A DNA stretch of 64,000 nucleotides from Erythroxylum novogranatense (Eukaryota; Streptophyta; Magnoliopsida; Malpighiales; Erythroxylaceae). How positions within the stretch are numbered: the first letter of the stretch is position 1; each line of letters opens with the position of its first letter. The notes under the pieces were generated by a model. It searched no databases. It was not told where the DNA came from and was given only the letters and a program-made list of their open reading frames with translations. Location: NCBI GenBank assembly GCA_029891385.1, contig CM057225.1, positions 8,436,560 to 8,500,559 of the forward strand. Reading direction: 5' to 3'. Positions 21,840 through 34,662 of the stretch are shown piece by piece. Position numbers and translations under genes: made by a program.

Positions 21840-22900
21840 ATCTCCTTGTCTCAATCCTGACTTTCCTCTAAAAAATTTGGTTGCTGAACCATTGATCAGA
21901 ATAGAATAAGAAGGGGAGGAAATGCACTCCTGGATCCAATTAATGAATTTTGGAGGTAGGCATGTAGCTTCTAAAGCATTAATGAGGAAGTCCCATGGAA
22001 TGGAATCATAAGCTTTTTGGAGGTTAATTTTGAAAGCACATCCTTCTGATTATTGGAAAGGTGATAATTCTTGACAATTTCTTGGGCCAACAATATATTA
22101 TCCCCAATTCGACGATTCTTAATGAACGCAATTTGGTTAGGACTTACAATGTGAGGAAAAATTTCTCAAATTCTATTTACAATGATTTTTGCTATCACCT
22201 TGTAAATCATGTTTCAACAGAAAATATACCTATACTCTAACACTGTAGAAGAGTGGGCTTTATTTTGGAATTAGTGTAAAAAAGGTGGAATTAAGTTCTT
22301 TGAGAACTTTTCCATGTTGGGAAAAATCCTGGATGGCTCTAGTGATTTCCTCCCTAATAATGTGACAGGTTTGTTTAAAGAAAAACCTATTGAACCCATC
22401 TAGACCAGGAGCCTTATTTGGATTGAAGGACTTGAAAACCTTTCTAATCTCTTAAGCTAAAACTTCAGTTATAAGAGAGTTATAAAGATTTTCAGGTAAG
22501 GCATGAGGGAAAATATTTTCCACAAAGTCCTTAGAAGATTAAAGAGACCTTTTACTCCTAATGGAACCTAGAAAGAAATCAAAAAATTGATCTTGTATCT
22601 CTTTATGACCTACAATCCTTCTCCCATTACCCACTTCTATAGAATGGATGTTGTTTCTGATTCTGTTAGCAATGAGTGAGTTATGGAAAATTTTGGTGTT
22701 CATATCCCCTTCATTTAATCATTTAATCCTAGAAGCCTGTTTAAAGAAAGACTCTTGATCTTCTAAAGCTCTAATTAATTCATTAATGGCTTCTAATTCC
22801 TTAGCAAGCAACAAAGTAGACTTAGGCAAATGTCTCAATTAATCCTGAATGGTATTAAGATTTACTTGACAATTTTTAACTCTAACATTCACATCTCCAA
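21840..22900 (-). pseudogene. LINE ORF2: linker and N-terminal half of reverse transcriptase
   Basis: On the minus strand from 22900: NTKIFHNSLIANRIRNNI, HKEIQDQFFDFF, then FNPNKAPGLDGFNRFFFKQT (about 22435-22370), and KAYDSIPWDFLINALEATCL followed by FINWIQECIS (about 22015-21900), ending at GLRQGD beside 21840. These are classic LINE RT blocks, including the motif A Asp within KAYDS and the start of motif B. Stops and indels occur, for example around 22050-22250. The catalytic YADD part is missing because LTR C interrupts the gene. Confidence 0.9.
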
Positions 22901-25900
22901 TGTAGCACCCCACTCCCGCGAGACCCGAACCCTACATCAATGGTGATATCCGAGCCCGCGACCCGCGAGGGTGGTATGCTAGAGCAGTCAATGCAGTTTA
23001 AAAAAAACTCATTATGATATTTTTGTTTTTGAAAACAGTCGAGTTCGCGGAAATAATAAACGGTTCGGGCTCGTGATACGAAAACCCTTTTCAGTCATAC
23101 ACTTTATCAAAGATCACATTTCAATACAATATTTATCAATTAGGGCCCTCAAACAATTCAGTACTTTTTTTGCGGAATATAAATTTACACATAATGCAAA
23201 ATGACACAAATGCATACGTGAACTGATCCCGACTTCAAACACCGACTCTCTTGCGGTAATCATACTCCCGTTCCACTAACGGGGTACTCTTCAATACCTG
23301 AAAAATAATTGCAATGTTGGGTGAGTTTGCGAACTCAATGAGAAACCATCATCGATGGTCCACCCAATGCATGCATCTACAATCAATTCATATCATAGCA
23401 CATATTAACACATTCAAAATTATCCCATGCATTGCCAATTTTACACATATAAGGCATATCGCCTTTCACACAAATCACATTTTATCATTCATATATATGA
23501 TGCACATGTGACACTTTTCCATTTTCATTTCGTTGTTGTGACCGCTTTGAATTGTCCGGTGATGAGCATATTGCGTTGAGCCCGAGGCTCGATACTCATT
23601 AGGCGTGCTATGCTCGATACATCGAGCCGTGGCTCTGTAAACGATGGACCAGAGGTCCTATGCGTTGAGCTTAAAGCTCATATCGTTGGGCATAGCCACG
23701 ATCATCGAAATGAAGCTTCTAATTACGCTAGCTCCACCGGTCACAACTGCCATTATCTGATCATGCAATTATGCATGAATGCATATGCCTCGTTTTACAA
23801 TAATTTGTGTCACAACCTAATACACTAAGTCCAATTTCGCACTTAACCAATTCACTTTCAATTATGCACATTTAACACTTCTATAACATATTCCAAATAT
23901 TTCGAACACCTGTGGTTCGAAATCAATCAAAACAAACACACATAATCCTTCCTTAACTCCACATGGCAATCCTACATGAAATTAAACACATATAGGTTGA
24001 GAAACTAACTAGGTTACTCACCTATTACTTCCGAGCTAATGCCGGGAAGTCTCTGCTACGTCGGTCGATCGACGCTCCAGTTGGGCCTCTATAAGAATCA
24101 GAGAATAAAACGATCACTAAATGTTCAATCCGAACTAGTAATGATGCACATGTAGGTGTAAAATGCATGTTCATGATATTCCCGGCCCTAATCTCATTTT
24201 TTTCCATCAGAAAAATCCGTCTAATTTAATGGTGCTGACAGTACTCAATTTGGACCTCTATAGGTCCCCAATAAATCAAATAAATAATTACTATATATAT
24301 ATAGATATAAGCTCTTATTTCCTTCTCTTTTTCCCTTTTTCCTGTCTGACATTCTAACTAGCATATCTCTTTACACACAATTCAGAAAATTACAAACCAT
24401 ACCTCTTTGGAAAGATCATGAAACCCTCTACAAGTTTCATGAAAACCATAAAAATCACATTTACCCCTAAGGGTGTCAAAATTCAATTGAAACTTCTTCC
24501 TATTCAAAACCTATCAAAACAGAACAGTACTTGGTAAATTCAGTAACTTCCATTCTCTTCAGTTAAAAATTACACCATAAATATGCTCAGAAAGATCACA
24601 ATGTGATCTACAGATTTCATGAACAATATGACATCAAATTCAATGGTTAACTAAGTCAAACAATTCAGTGAATGCTGCTGCCCCTGCAAGTACTCAATCT
24701 GGACTGTAATGTTCTAAATAGTATATCTCCTTGCACAAATGTCAAATAAATTCATACTTTATACCTATGGAAAGATCAAACACAATGCCACACTTCCCAT
24801 GAAGGGCTTCAAAGCCAATTCCATCTCTAACAAGCTTAAAAATTTCATGCAAGTTAATGATCAGGGCAGCAGTCAAAAACCTCATGCAGGTACAGAATTT
24901 GAAAATTCATTACTTCCACAGCTGATCTCCAACAATTACATGCTATATACCATTTTCAAGATAAATGTGTCCTCTACAACTCTCCAGTAGATCACTCAAG
25001 CCAATTCAATTCATAAAAATTCTTAAAATTGCTACTAATCAGAATGTGCATCAAATCTGCCATTTCAACTAGGTTTCACTCAATGCATTAAAACAGCCAA
25101 CAGTCATTAGTCCATAACTCCTAATATACATATCGAAAAATTGCAAAATCAGTGGCATTGGAAAGCTAACTTAATAGGCTTCAACTTTCATTTAGTTCAT
25201 TTGTCCTAGTTTCTTCTCAATAAATTCGAAAAATTAGCAAAACTCTAGGGTAGGGTTTCGGTTACTGTTCATTCCAGTCAATAGCAGTAACTTTCCAAGC
25301 CAAATTGCAACCTCTAACAGCTAAAATTGGACAACACCTATTTCACACAAAAATGTAGCCAACAAACCAAACATTCATTTGGCACTAGCTTCACCTCATT
25401 TGCATAACCACACAATTAGTTATACTCAAAACAGTGCAGTAGGTCAAACTCACATTTTCAGCTATACTACACAATTCCTCTTCCTATCATGCCAATTGAA
25501 CTTCTAACACCATAAGCATTCCAATAAAGCATAAAAATCAGTATCTATAACATTCATACATTCACTAGGGTCACTTTATTTGCAAGATTAGTCATCATCT
25601 ACCATCCAAATTCAAAGCTAAACATTCATTCAATCCTAACTACTCCATCAATCATCAATCAAGTCATATTCAACATACCCTTACCCACCAAGTCAAGCAA
25701 TAATTATCATCAAATTAAAGCATCAATCAACATAATAAACACACCAAAATTCCCATTAAATGTTTCTAACACCTATGGTGTATTAAACTACAAAATCAAG
25801 CATAATACAATTCTTACCTATTTCAAGCTTCCATCAATTTCTTCTTTTACTCCCCCACACCAAACATGACCATCATCATGATAAGAGAAATAACTTGATG

Positions 25901-26590
25901 ACAAGTAGAAGAACTCTTGAGTTTTGGATGAGTTTTGGAGGAAGAAAGGAGAAAAACAATGGAGAGACAAAAGCAAGGAGTAGGTTTCGGTAGAGATAAA
26001 CATAAGCCAAAAAATGATAAGTTTCCTTCTTTAAATGAAGCAAATCCGTAGGATGAAGCAAGGAGGCATTAAATGGTGTGGATAGGTGGCAAATGGAGGA
26101 GAGATGAAGAAAAGTCAACCAACCAATCATAATTTGATAAAACAATTAATCCAAAAACAATTAAACTCCACCAATTTCGGTTCCCACTAGTTTTGTGGGT
26201 CCATTTATGGGTCCCACCAAGATATTTAATAGTTTAGTCCCAAATAACAATAGAAAATCAACCGGTTCGCCACTTGGCGATTTTTTTTCCAGTCCAGGAA
26301 TTTTCTCCGTAAAAATTCAGAAAAATTCATAAAAATCTCGTAAAATATAAAATAGTCAATGGATCAGTCAAAATAATTTTTTCAAACCCAATAACCATGT
26401 TAATCCCAATAAAATTGCATTAGGCCCAATTACCGGGAATTATCATGAATGCATATACAGTAATTCCATGTGCATAATTGATACTGTGTATCAATCCTAT
26501 TATACATGAACAGTACTAATTATTCCCTATCAATCCCATCCTATGACAAATTTCCTATTTTACCCTTCCAGTAGGGGGTGAGATGTTACA
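22901..26590 (-). repeat. Solo LTR, gypsy subfamily B, 3690 bp
   Basis: The left edge is TGTAGCACCCC and the right edge is GATGTTACA. TCCAA is present at 22896-22900 and again at 26591-26595, a perfect 5 bp target duplication, and LINE ORF2 resumes on each side. No internal region is present, so this is a solo LTR from LTR-LTR recombination. It holds hairpins at 23578-23679 and a GGACCT/AGGTCC palindrome at 24251-24266, but no GC-rich cassette. No gene is supported. Confidence 0.95.
23578..23679. other. Hairpin array in solo LTR B
   Basis: GAGCC-CGA-GGCTC (23578-23590), GAGCC-GT-GGCTC (23624-23635), GGACC-AGA-GGTCC (23646-23658) and GAGCT-TAA-AGCTC (23667-23679). Stems differ while pairing is kept. 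Confidence 0.8.
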
Positions 26591-26595
26591 TCCAA

Positions 26596-27360
26596 TCTGG
26601 CTAGAATTAAGAGCTTTGAGGGCTTTTTTAACCAGCTTGAGTTTAGACACTACACAAAACATAAGAGAACCCTGAATTTGAGAGGAAAAAGCTTCCTCAA
26701 CCGACTAGAGAAAATTGGGCTGAGAGGAGAGAAAATTGGAGAACCTAAATGGAGAAGCTCTTTTCTGAATGGATGATAAAAATCTAACCTCTATTGGAGA
26801 ATGATCTAAATGTTCAGGTAATGTATAACACTATATGATCTAGGAAAACTAAAGCTCCATGATGAATTAATGAGAGTTCTATCTAACTTCCTGGCAACAT
26901 AAAAATCTCCACTTTGTTTGTTGTTCCAAGTAAAACATGGACCACTGGAATTAAGATCATACAATGCATTTCCTTCAACACATTGCCTAAAGTCACTGAT
27001 TCCCTTTAGAGATGAGGGACTTATAGGATCTGCCTCATGTGGAAATAAAATTAGCATTAAAGTCACCCGCAATAATCCAAGGCAAATTTCCCATCGAAAG
27101 GTTAAGATTAGATAGAACTATCCAAAGGTTATTCCTATGGTTTAGGTTGTTAGAACCATAGACACAAGTCACTAGGAAGGGAGGGGGACTGGTCCTGGGA
27201 GTCAGCTCTAAATGAACAAACTGATTATTAGAACTTAGGATGTTGCACAGATAACTATCAGGATTCCATGCTAATATTACTCTAGCATTAGAAGCACAAT
27301 CTAAATTACTATACGAAGGCCATCTAGGAAACATGGAGGAGCAAACATTATTCAATAAGA
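26596..27360 (-). pseudogene. LINE ORF2: endonuclease domain
   Basis: The minus-strand frame at 27355-27035 reads FPRWPSYSNLDCASNARVIL, then FLVTCVYGSNN and WIIAGDFNA, the APE-like endonuclease signature (GDFN). After a frameshift, the frame at 27072-26806 continues with GPCFTWNNKQSG and RKLDRTLIN, and then HLDHSPIEVRF (about 26815-26783), where the usual S of SDHSP is L. This enzyme would nick target DNA for target-primed reverse transcription. The N-terminal start of ORF2 is not resolvable. Confidence 0.9.
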
Positions 27361-28593
27361 AGGAGACCTAATCATAGATTTAAGCAAACACACAAAAGAC
27401 ACAGACAATCCCATAAGACAAGGATGTATTGTTAATTATTTTTTAGGTTACTTAGACCCCTAACACCTTACATTGTTCTTCAGTTTTAGAGGTTCTAATC
27501 TCCTTTTCCTTTTGAACTGACATTTCTGAGGTTGATTCCAACTCCACTCCATGCTTCTCTTGATTGTTTGTTATCACCTCCTTACCTTTCTCCAACTCAT
27601 GGTGTTCTCCAGTTTTGAATACTCTCTTTGTCAATGCCCATTCCCTTTTTTGTGCACTCTGATCAGGCCTCTATTCGTATTCTGTCCTTATTTCCTTAAA
27701 AGTTATTTCCCCATCCTCGTTATATGTAGCTAGTTGAAAAGAGGTAGGCCAACTTCTTTGTATTTCTAGCTCTATTCACATCCTTGCATATACAATCCAA
27801 GCCATCCTAGCAGTTTGAGAATCATTTGCAATTCTACCAAGTCCTTTTGTGTTCTAGTATTCAATTGGAATATTATAAAATCGTGCCCACACTGGAGCAC
27901 ACCTCACAACCTCCTGTTCACCTCCATTCAAACTCCACTTCTTCATAACTAAGGGTTAGCCTTGGATGTGCCAAGGGCCCTTTTCTAACACAGAAGTTAC
28001 TCCTATTTCCAACTCAAACTTAAACAAGAAATTATTGGAGCTAGTAATCAAAATCTCCTTCAGCCCAAACTCAACCCAAGATTTAGTCAAAACTCTTTGT
28101 ACTATAGGGAACGCAGGTCTCTTGCCTATGAAGAAACCAATCAGTGATAACCTGAAATTTGCAGCTCCTTGCTTAGTTAACTCTAGAGGATGTATAAGAA
28201 AAATCTGATTCTCCTTAATCTTCGAGGGTAGTAGGATAATGATTTATCTGTCGAGGTTTCTGACATGCCATTTGCAACCACAGACTTCCAAGATTTGGTA
28301 ATCCCTTTAGCTTCCAGACCTTGATCTACAACTTTTGTTGCCGACTCCAACTGCGACGCGACTGTTCCTTCAACTACTAAGGATTTGGTTACGATCTGAT
28401 TTTGTTGAATGTGAAAGGGAGATTTTTGTAGAGGTTTTTGTGCAAAGGAGGTAAGGATGGTGTTTAGGTCAGTGCTTTGATTTAGGGTTCAATTTGAGTT
28501 TTCACTGGTGGATTTTTGGTGTGTCTGCGGTTCATGGGTAGGTAAAGGTGAAAGAGGGGATCGGGGTTGGGTAAGAGAAGAGGATGAAGCCAT
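27361..28593 (-). pseudogene. LINE ORF1 (DUF4283-type nucleic-acid-binding protein)
   Basis: A plausible start is the minus-strand ATG at 28593 (MASSSSLTQPRSPLSPLP), which reaches a stop after about 34 codons. About 27965-27790 reads PLVMKKWSLNGGEQEVVRCA, then PVWARFYNIPIEY, a stop, NTKGLGRIAN, which matches the DUF4283 domain typical of plant L1 ORF1. The rest (to about 27400) is low-complexity linker. No intact zinc knuckle was found. ORF1 would bind the LINE RNA. Confidence 0.75.
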
Positions 28594-29531
28594 GGAGAGG
28601 GATCTCAATCACATGTAATCTCAGAAGTTCTAGACAATCTCTCTCCTTATTTCTTGCTCTCAAACGCTCTCATCGCTTTGGTCCCCCAAAACGTATTTCA
28701 TTAATTCAAATATTATTAATTGATTGACTAATTAAAATAAAATGAATTGATTGATTAGTGAAATTATAATTAACACATATAATTAATTAATTAATTAATT
28801 AAAATATTATTAATTGATTAATTAATTAAAACTATGGAACTAATTCAAACACGAAAAACGAAGAGTAGCTTTATGATAAAATTTTAATTTTCGGTCTCAT
28901 TTTAAAAACATTTAGAGATATGGCCACGTTAGGACTAGTATATGATAAAAGAAAAAGTGACTATCCTGTGCTGCTTAAACATGATACTAAGTCATTTTCA
29001 GATCCCCAAAAGTTGAATATATCTCCAACTTAATACACTATTTTGGTCCTTTAAAGTATATAATAAATTCATAGCTTTTGAAAATAATATATATTTATTA
29101 AATATTTTATTAAAATGTATAATTTATTATTTATTGCAAGTCTAATGAAGAAAAGGATAGAAAATGATTGGCACCTTCCGACATTGCATTTGATTGCTTT
29201 TGACCAATTATTAACCCCACTTACTAAGTCAATAAATGCATTACAAAAGAACCAGAACTCAAATTTTACTGATAGGTGTTTATTATGCGCATGACCTTGA
29301 TGGATATAAAAAACATAGGGAAAAGAGGAGAGATATCGTGTACCGCCATATATAAATGACTTTTAAATGAAAGGACATGGTAAGTTTTTTCTTCTTTAAA
29401 TGCACTCTTTCTTTTATCTATCTCACAGATGATGCCTCCTTTGTCATTCATTCAAGAGACTTGGTGAAATGAAACTAGTGCCACCTGCATTTTACTATTT
29501 CTTTAGATTAATAATGAACTCCACTTACTAG
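28594..29531. other. LINE 5' end and AT-rich spacer
   Basis: 28594-28690 is probably LINE 5'UTR. After that the sequence is AT-rich, with a (TTAA)n run at about 28781-28802 and no frame or structure I can assign. The exact 5' end of the LINE is not visible. Confidence 0.5.
28781..28802. repeat. (TTAA)n simple repeat
   Basis: Five consecutive TTAA-type units in AT-rich DNA beside the LINE 5' end. Confidence 0.85.
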
Positions 29532-29555
29532 GACCCAATTAGATATTAGCTTATC
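29532..29555 (+). repeat. Candidate left terminal inverted repeat
   Basis: GACCCAATTAGATATTAGCT pairs imperfectly with the reverse complement of the right end; the TAG repeat precedes it. An alternative TIR-like start is GGTTCTGTTTAG at 29613. Confidence 0.4.
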
Positions 29556-29839
29556 AGTTATAAAATAGATGATTGACCAAAATTAGCTTATTAACTTTGT
29601 CAATCAACTATTGGTTCTGTTTAGTTGTTAGTTGGTTGGGTTGGTTGATTCAACCTAACCAGCTAATTTGTGAAACACTGGTCATGTGTAGCATTTTGGA
29701 GAAACAACTGAATTAGCTTTTTAGAGATTACTATTCTACCCTTACTTTTTCGCTACTCTTCGTTATATTTCTGTTGTTTTGAAGTAATGATTGTCACGGG
29801 GGTGAAAAATGTGCATTACGGCATACAGGAATAAGTGGC

Positions 29840-31600
29840 TGATAAAGCTTCTTCATTTGTCTCCAGTACCCTTCGTATGGGGCAAAAGCTACATTTTTAT
29901 AAACATAAGATAAGATACTCATACAAAATAGACGGCCTTTTAGCAAAGATGGAGTCAAGATTTTTCATCACTTCTTTTGCAAGTTCTGCTGAAAAAATAA
30001 CAACATGAAATTTGGAGTTGCACCGTGAGTAACCAGTCACGGGGTGACTTAATAAATAAAACATGCTTCAAATTAGAAATGATTTTTGATGATCAATATA
30101 TTATAAGATGTTGTTGAAATGATTTTTGAGTTAGAAAAATCATTGAAAGCGTGTCTAAGGAGAGTGCAGAAAATTATGAAAAGTTGATATGTGTATTCTC
30201 TGTTTTCATGGTTTCTATGTGAATTTTTGGATGTTTTTAGAAATAAACAAAAACAAGTTTGGATTTAAGGAAAAGATGTTAGATGATGTCTAGATATGAG
30301 AGAGATAGATTTTAGAGAAGAAATTAGAGAATGAGCATAAAATAAGAATGCAGTAGAAAAATGAAGAAAAGTGCAAGAAACATGAAGAAGATGCATGAAT
30401 TTTTCTATTTAAATGTTTGTGTTTTAATTTAAATTTTTGGAATTGGTTATGAACATGTTAAGTTGAATGAAGTCAAAAATGGAGGCTGAAATAAGTTAGA
30501 AATGGAAGAATTAAGAAAAAGAGAGGAAGAAGAAGAGAAAACAGCAGTATCGGAAGAAGGAAGAAGGAGCACGATCACAACTTTTGATAAATCTTGTGAT
30601 AGTGATTCTGCACGATCGCAACTCTTCTTTTGAGTTAGCACGATCGCGACTTTTGAAAAATCTCGCGACCATGATTCAATACAATCGCGACACTGATGAC
30701 TATCGATGGAAGGTTTTGTTTTTTAACGTTCTTTGATCTTTTGCCTATAACCTCTTCTCTAGACATCCAAATGACATGAGCCTTAAACTAGTAGACTCAT
30801 AAGACATGTTTCTTCATTTCCACAAAAAATTATAACCATATAAAACCTATTGGTTGATGAATTAAAGATGAGAATGCTGACTATGCTGGATTATGATAAC
30901 CAGAAAGATTTCATTGAATAGGCGTTTGTATTTTGACCATAACTTATTTTGTAGTTATCCAAATGGAATGATTCTTAATTTAGATTAAACTAGAGACATA
31001 GGTATACAAATGTTATGAAGAAATCAAATTTCAAATCTATCTCTAAGAGTTCCAGAATCTGGTTTGAAATTCAGTACATAGTACTATTTTAATTTAAGAA
31101 TAGTCCGAAGTATTTGGATTATAACTTTTGGAATACTGAATCAAATTGTACGATCTTGGTGTCATTAGAAACTTAAGACATAAGAGAAAAAATTTTAGAA
31201 GAAAGTGTTGCCAAATTACTTCATTTTTCTTATCAGAATGATCATGCAAAGAAAGTGTTGTCAAATACTATCTACTTTTGCTTCTAGTGACTATTCACAT
31301 TGATGTAACTTCAAAAATAGTTTGTTATACTCTTATATGATTTGCTTATCGATTTAACAGAATATGAGTGACTGCAACATGCGATTTAATGAATACAATA
31401 TGAGGTTTAATGATTAAAATCTGAGGTAGATTTAGTTTCATTAAATGAAATCTGATAGTAGTTAAGGTTTATATAGATTTGCTGCAGTAAAACTGTGTGA
31501 ATCGAAGGTTATTGTAGCAGTTAGTAGAAAGTAACTACTTTTTGTATTTATACATTTAACTTCATTTATAACTTCATTGATTAGTCTCAGCTACTCCACT
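29840..31600 (+). repeat. Degenerate LTR-like remnant with TCGCGA words
   Basis: 30580-30700 repeats GCACGATCGC/GATCGCGAC-type words, like the GC cassettes of the gypsy LTRs. 30720-30830 (TCTTTTGCCTATAACCTCTT and following) resembles 42100-42180 in the array LTR. No termini, PBS or pol are recognisable, so the limits are approximate. No gene is supported. Confidence 0.4.
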
Positions 31601-33147
31601 CTCTTTTCACCTTTATAAGTTAACCGATTCCTTGTGGGTTCACTTCGATCTTGCCAATGGTGTCTTCATTTGTAAGTTCTATTCTTTCTATGTTCTGATC
31701 ATGCCTCATTTGATTGAAAGAAGGATTGTTTCTATTTTTTGATTGAATCTTGTGTTTTTGGGTTCTTATTAGGTTTGCGTGGGTACTGCCTGTTACTTTT
31801 CTTTTTCATAGTTACTGAGATAGATTAAGGTTTGGTTTACTTTATTGGTTCTCATTAATCAAGGAAAAGGGTTTTTTTAATCATCTATTAGGTTATATTG
31901 AGTGTTAAGTTGCGTTTGAAATGGAAATTATTTGTTAAAAAGTTAATGGTATGAATGATTGACTTGAAGGTATCAAGTATAACACGATTGTGTTCCTATT
32001 ATTTTAAATAGGTTTAGGAGATTTATTTGCTTTGCTGAGCACCTAAGCTTAGAATAAAATAATTACTAGGTCATGTGAAGATTAGTAGAATTGACTAAGT
32101 CATTATTTTTATGTTTGTGTTTGTCAAGTTATTCAATCATTTAGACAATCACAGAGCCTAAATTGTTGTTAAATTAGAAGCATTAACACTAACCATTTTC
32201 TTTTAATAGAGCATCAATTTTAAAGTTTGGTGGCCCAAGATATACAGTTCACATGTGATCATTTTTGGATCTTAATTGGTGCGAAGACCCTGGGTTGGAG
32301 TGGTAAGGATTAAAACTTAGGATTTGTATTTGTTGATATTGAAATGTCTATTACTAATATAAAAGAGTATTGTACCGCATAAAACAACAATATTGTATCG
32401 CATACTTGTTTTCTGTGATGTTTTCCAACTTTTGTTAGCTTTCATTTTTTAGTAAGTCCATGTTTTCCCAATTCCTAATTGTTTTCCTATTACCAATATG
32501 AGATCTACTATTCTTGCTACACTGTTGTTTTAGTTGGTTTGTTTGTATTGTGTAGTATGTTGTCATTTTTATGGTAGGAGACTAAGAAGATTATTACTAC
32601 TCTCCTAATGTTGTTCTTCAACTTTAATCTATCAATCTAATTTTATAATTTTTCAAAAATGATAAATGTTGATATTCATTTATTAATATATAAATCAAGA
32701 TATAAATAAAAAGAGAAAGGAAAAGAGTTGGAAAATAACCGTATTATTTGAAAGAGTATTAATTGTCTTGGACAATTCTTGTTGATTATTTAATTATTTT
32801 ATAGTTCATCTGCTTTCAAAAGAACTATAATTACCTTAAATTATTATTTATAAACAAATATTAATTTAATAAAAATGTTTTATAAGATACTATTTTAAAA
32901 TTTATATATATTACAATTTTATATAATTTTTGAATAATATTCACAAGTTAATTCTATTGCTCATTTTAAATTAAGAGATCAAATAATTTTAAAATAACTA
33001 ATAAATAAAATATTACAATAATAAAATAGTATTTATATATTTATTTTGTTGAAATAGTCTACTTCTAATTAGTCAAACTAATTAAGTAGTGAAATCAATT
33101 GCAAATTGATTAACTAGCATATAATTTTTTCATCTTATATGATTAGA
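31601..33147. other. AT-rich non-coding stretch within the transposon
   Basis: No recognisable coding sequence. ATGGTGTCTTCATTTG followed by GTAAGT at about 31659-31679 could be a short leader exon with a splice donor, but nothing downstream confirms it. Confidence 0.3.
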
Positions 33148-34285
33148 TGGCATCATCCCAAAAAGGAAATAAAGGAGGAAGTCAACGGGGAATGATATTG
33201 GTAGGATTCATTGGCCAAAAGTTTTATTTTTTGTGACATTTGTAACCAATATATTGAAAGGAGTAAGGGAAACACGGTGGAGTTATTAGTCAAAGGTTAC
33301 CATAGAAAAAGGTAGAGGAAGAGTTTCACAAAGCAATCAACTTACCATGGGATAAAACTAAGCTTTAAAAAAAGTTTGATTGGATGAGAACTAGATGGAG
33401 TCTTTGGAAATAATTGAAAGGGAAGGAAACGGGATTAGGATGTGATTATGACAAAGGATCAATTGTTGCTAGTGAGAAGTGGTGGACTTTAAAGATTAGG
33501 GTTATCCCCTTTTCCTCAATTCAAGTTATTTTCCTTCACTCAAATGCTAAATAGTTAGTTAAATATAAGTTATTTAATTTTTTTAGGAGAACATCAATTT
33601 TAAAACATTTAAAGAGGAAGGGCTTGAACTTGAGCTTGAGTATAAGTTGGATCAACTTTTTGGATGTTTGGCCTGAGGAGAGACTACATTTTGTCCTGTG
33701 GCTGACCCTCCACATGGACAATGAAAAGTTGAGGAAGTATATGTTCCTTCTCCACCTGATAGCCACAATGCTCATCATCAATTGTCAGTTTATCATGATC
33801 ATGAGAATATAGATGAGACTAGTGGTCTAAACAATTGAGAAGAAGTGTGGAGAGAATCTACCCTAACCCCTCAAGCTACACACGATGAAGGAAGTGAGAG
33901 AAGAAGATGCAAAAGGGTTTTGGAGAGTGACAGTTCACAAAGTAACAAGACTGCAAGAATTGATTCCTTTAAAAGGATAGGAAGGTCTGCAGCAATGTAT
34001 GAGAGGCTTGACAATACGATGCAATTGATTCAAGAGAGGCAAAGTGCAACAACAGGGATAAATAGATCCATTACGAAAATTTTGGACACGATGAATATTA
34101 GTGCAGCACAAAGTACTAGTGCTAGTACGTCACACCATGATGTTATGAATACTTTGAGAAAAATATGTACTTTGCCTAGTTTAGAGACTGGTACTCTTCA
34201 ATTTTACTTTACTTGCATGTTGATTAAAGATCTGCAAAAAAAGGTCCTTGTTTTTTTGGTTTACCAGATGATACAAAAGGGTTGA
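33148..34285 (+). pseudogene. Harbinger-associated Myb/SANT-like DNA-binding protein
   Basis: Starts MASSQKGNKGGSQRG at 33148. Readable blocks, in changing frames, are FCDICNQYIER (about 33229-33261), EFHKAINLPWDKTKL (about 33320-33365), FDWMRTRWSLWK and WDYDKGSIVASEKWW (about 33378-33486), the usual pattern of the Myb-like domain found beside PIF transposases. The open frame 33845-34285 holds the C-terminal region ending LPSLETGTLQFYFTCMLIKD. In PIF elements this protein helps the transposase bind termini. Frameshifts and stops make it a pseudogene, although introns could hide part of the apparent decay. Confidence 0.75.
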
Positions 34286-34662
34286 ATACATAAAGTTTAT
34301 ATATGATTATGACAAACATTAAAAAAAAGTTAAACATAGTTTCTATCTATCCATTACTATATTTAGTTTATTGTTTTATTATTTGTGCACTTATGTTGAC
34401 ATGTTGTTGACATTATGATTTTAGTTAGCTTATTTTATTATATTATGTTATATTGATGGTAATCTATAATTTTATTATGTGCTATATTATTTATTTCTTT
34501 ATATTTAGACATATAAGTGTCTTGTTTATTTACAATATAATTTTACTTATTGATCTGTAGGTATGGATGATAATGTTATGCAAATTATGCAACTTCGCAA
34601 ATGAAGCAATTTTGGACAATAAGATTAAATCTTGGGATTCGATGGCTTGTGTAGTGGGTTAA

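Larger units (their letters stand above)
21840..28690 (-). mobile_element. L1-type LINE, interrupted by solo LTR and truncated
   Basis: Minus-strand order is 5'UTR-like sequence, ORF1, endonuclease, linker and RT. The RT is cut at 21840 by LTR C, so the second half of RT and the 3' tail are not in the window. The solo LTR 22901-26590 splits the linker with a perfect target duplication. All frames are decayed. Confidence 0.85.
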
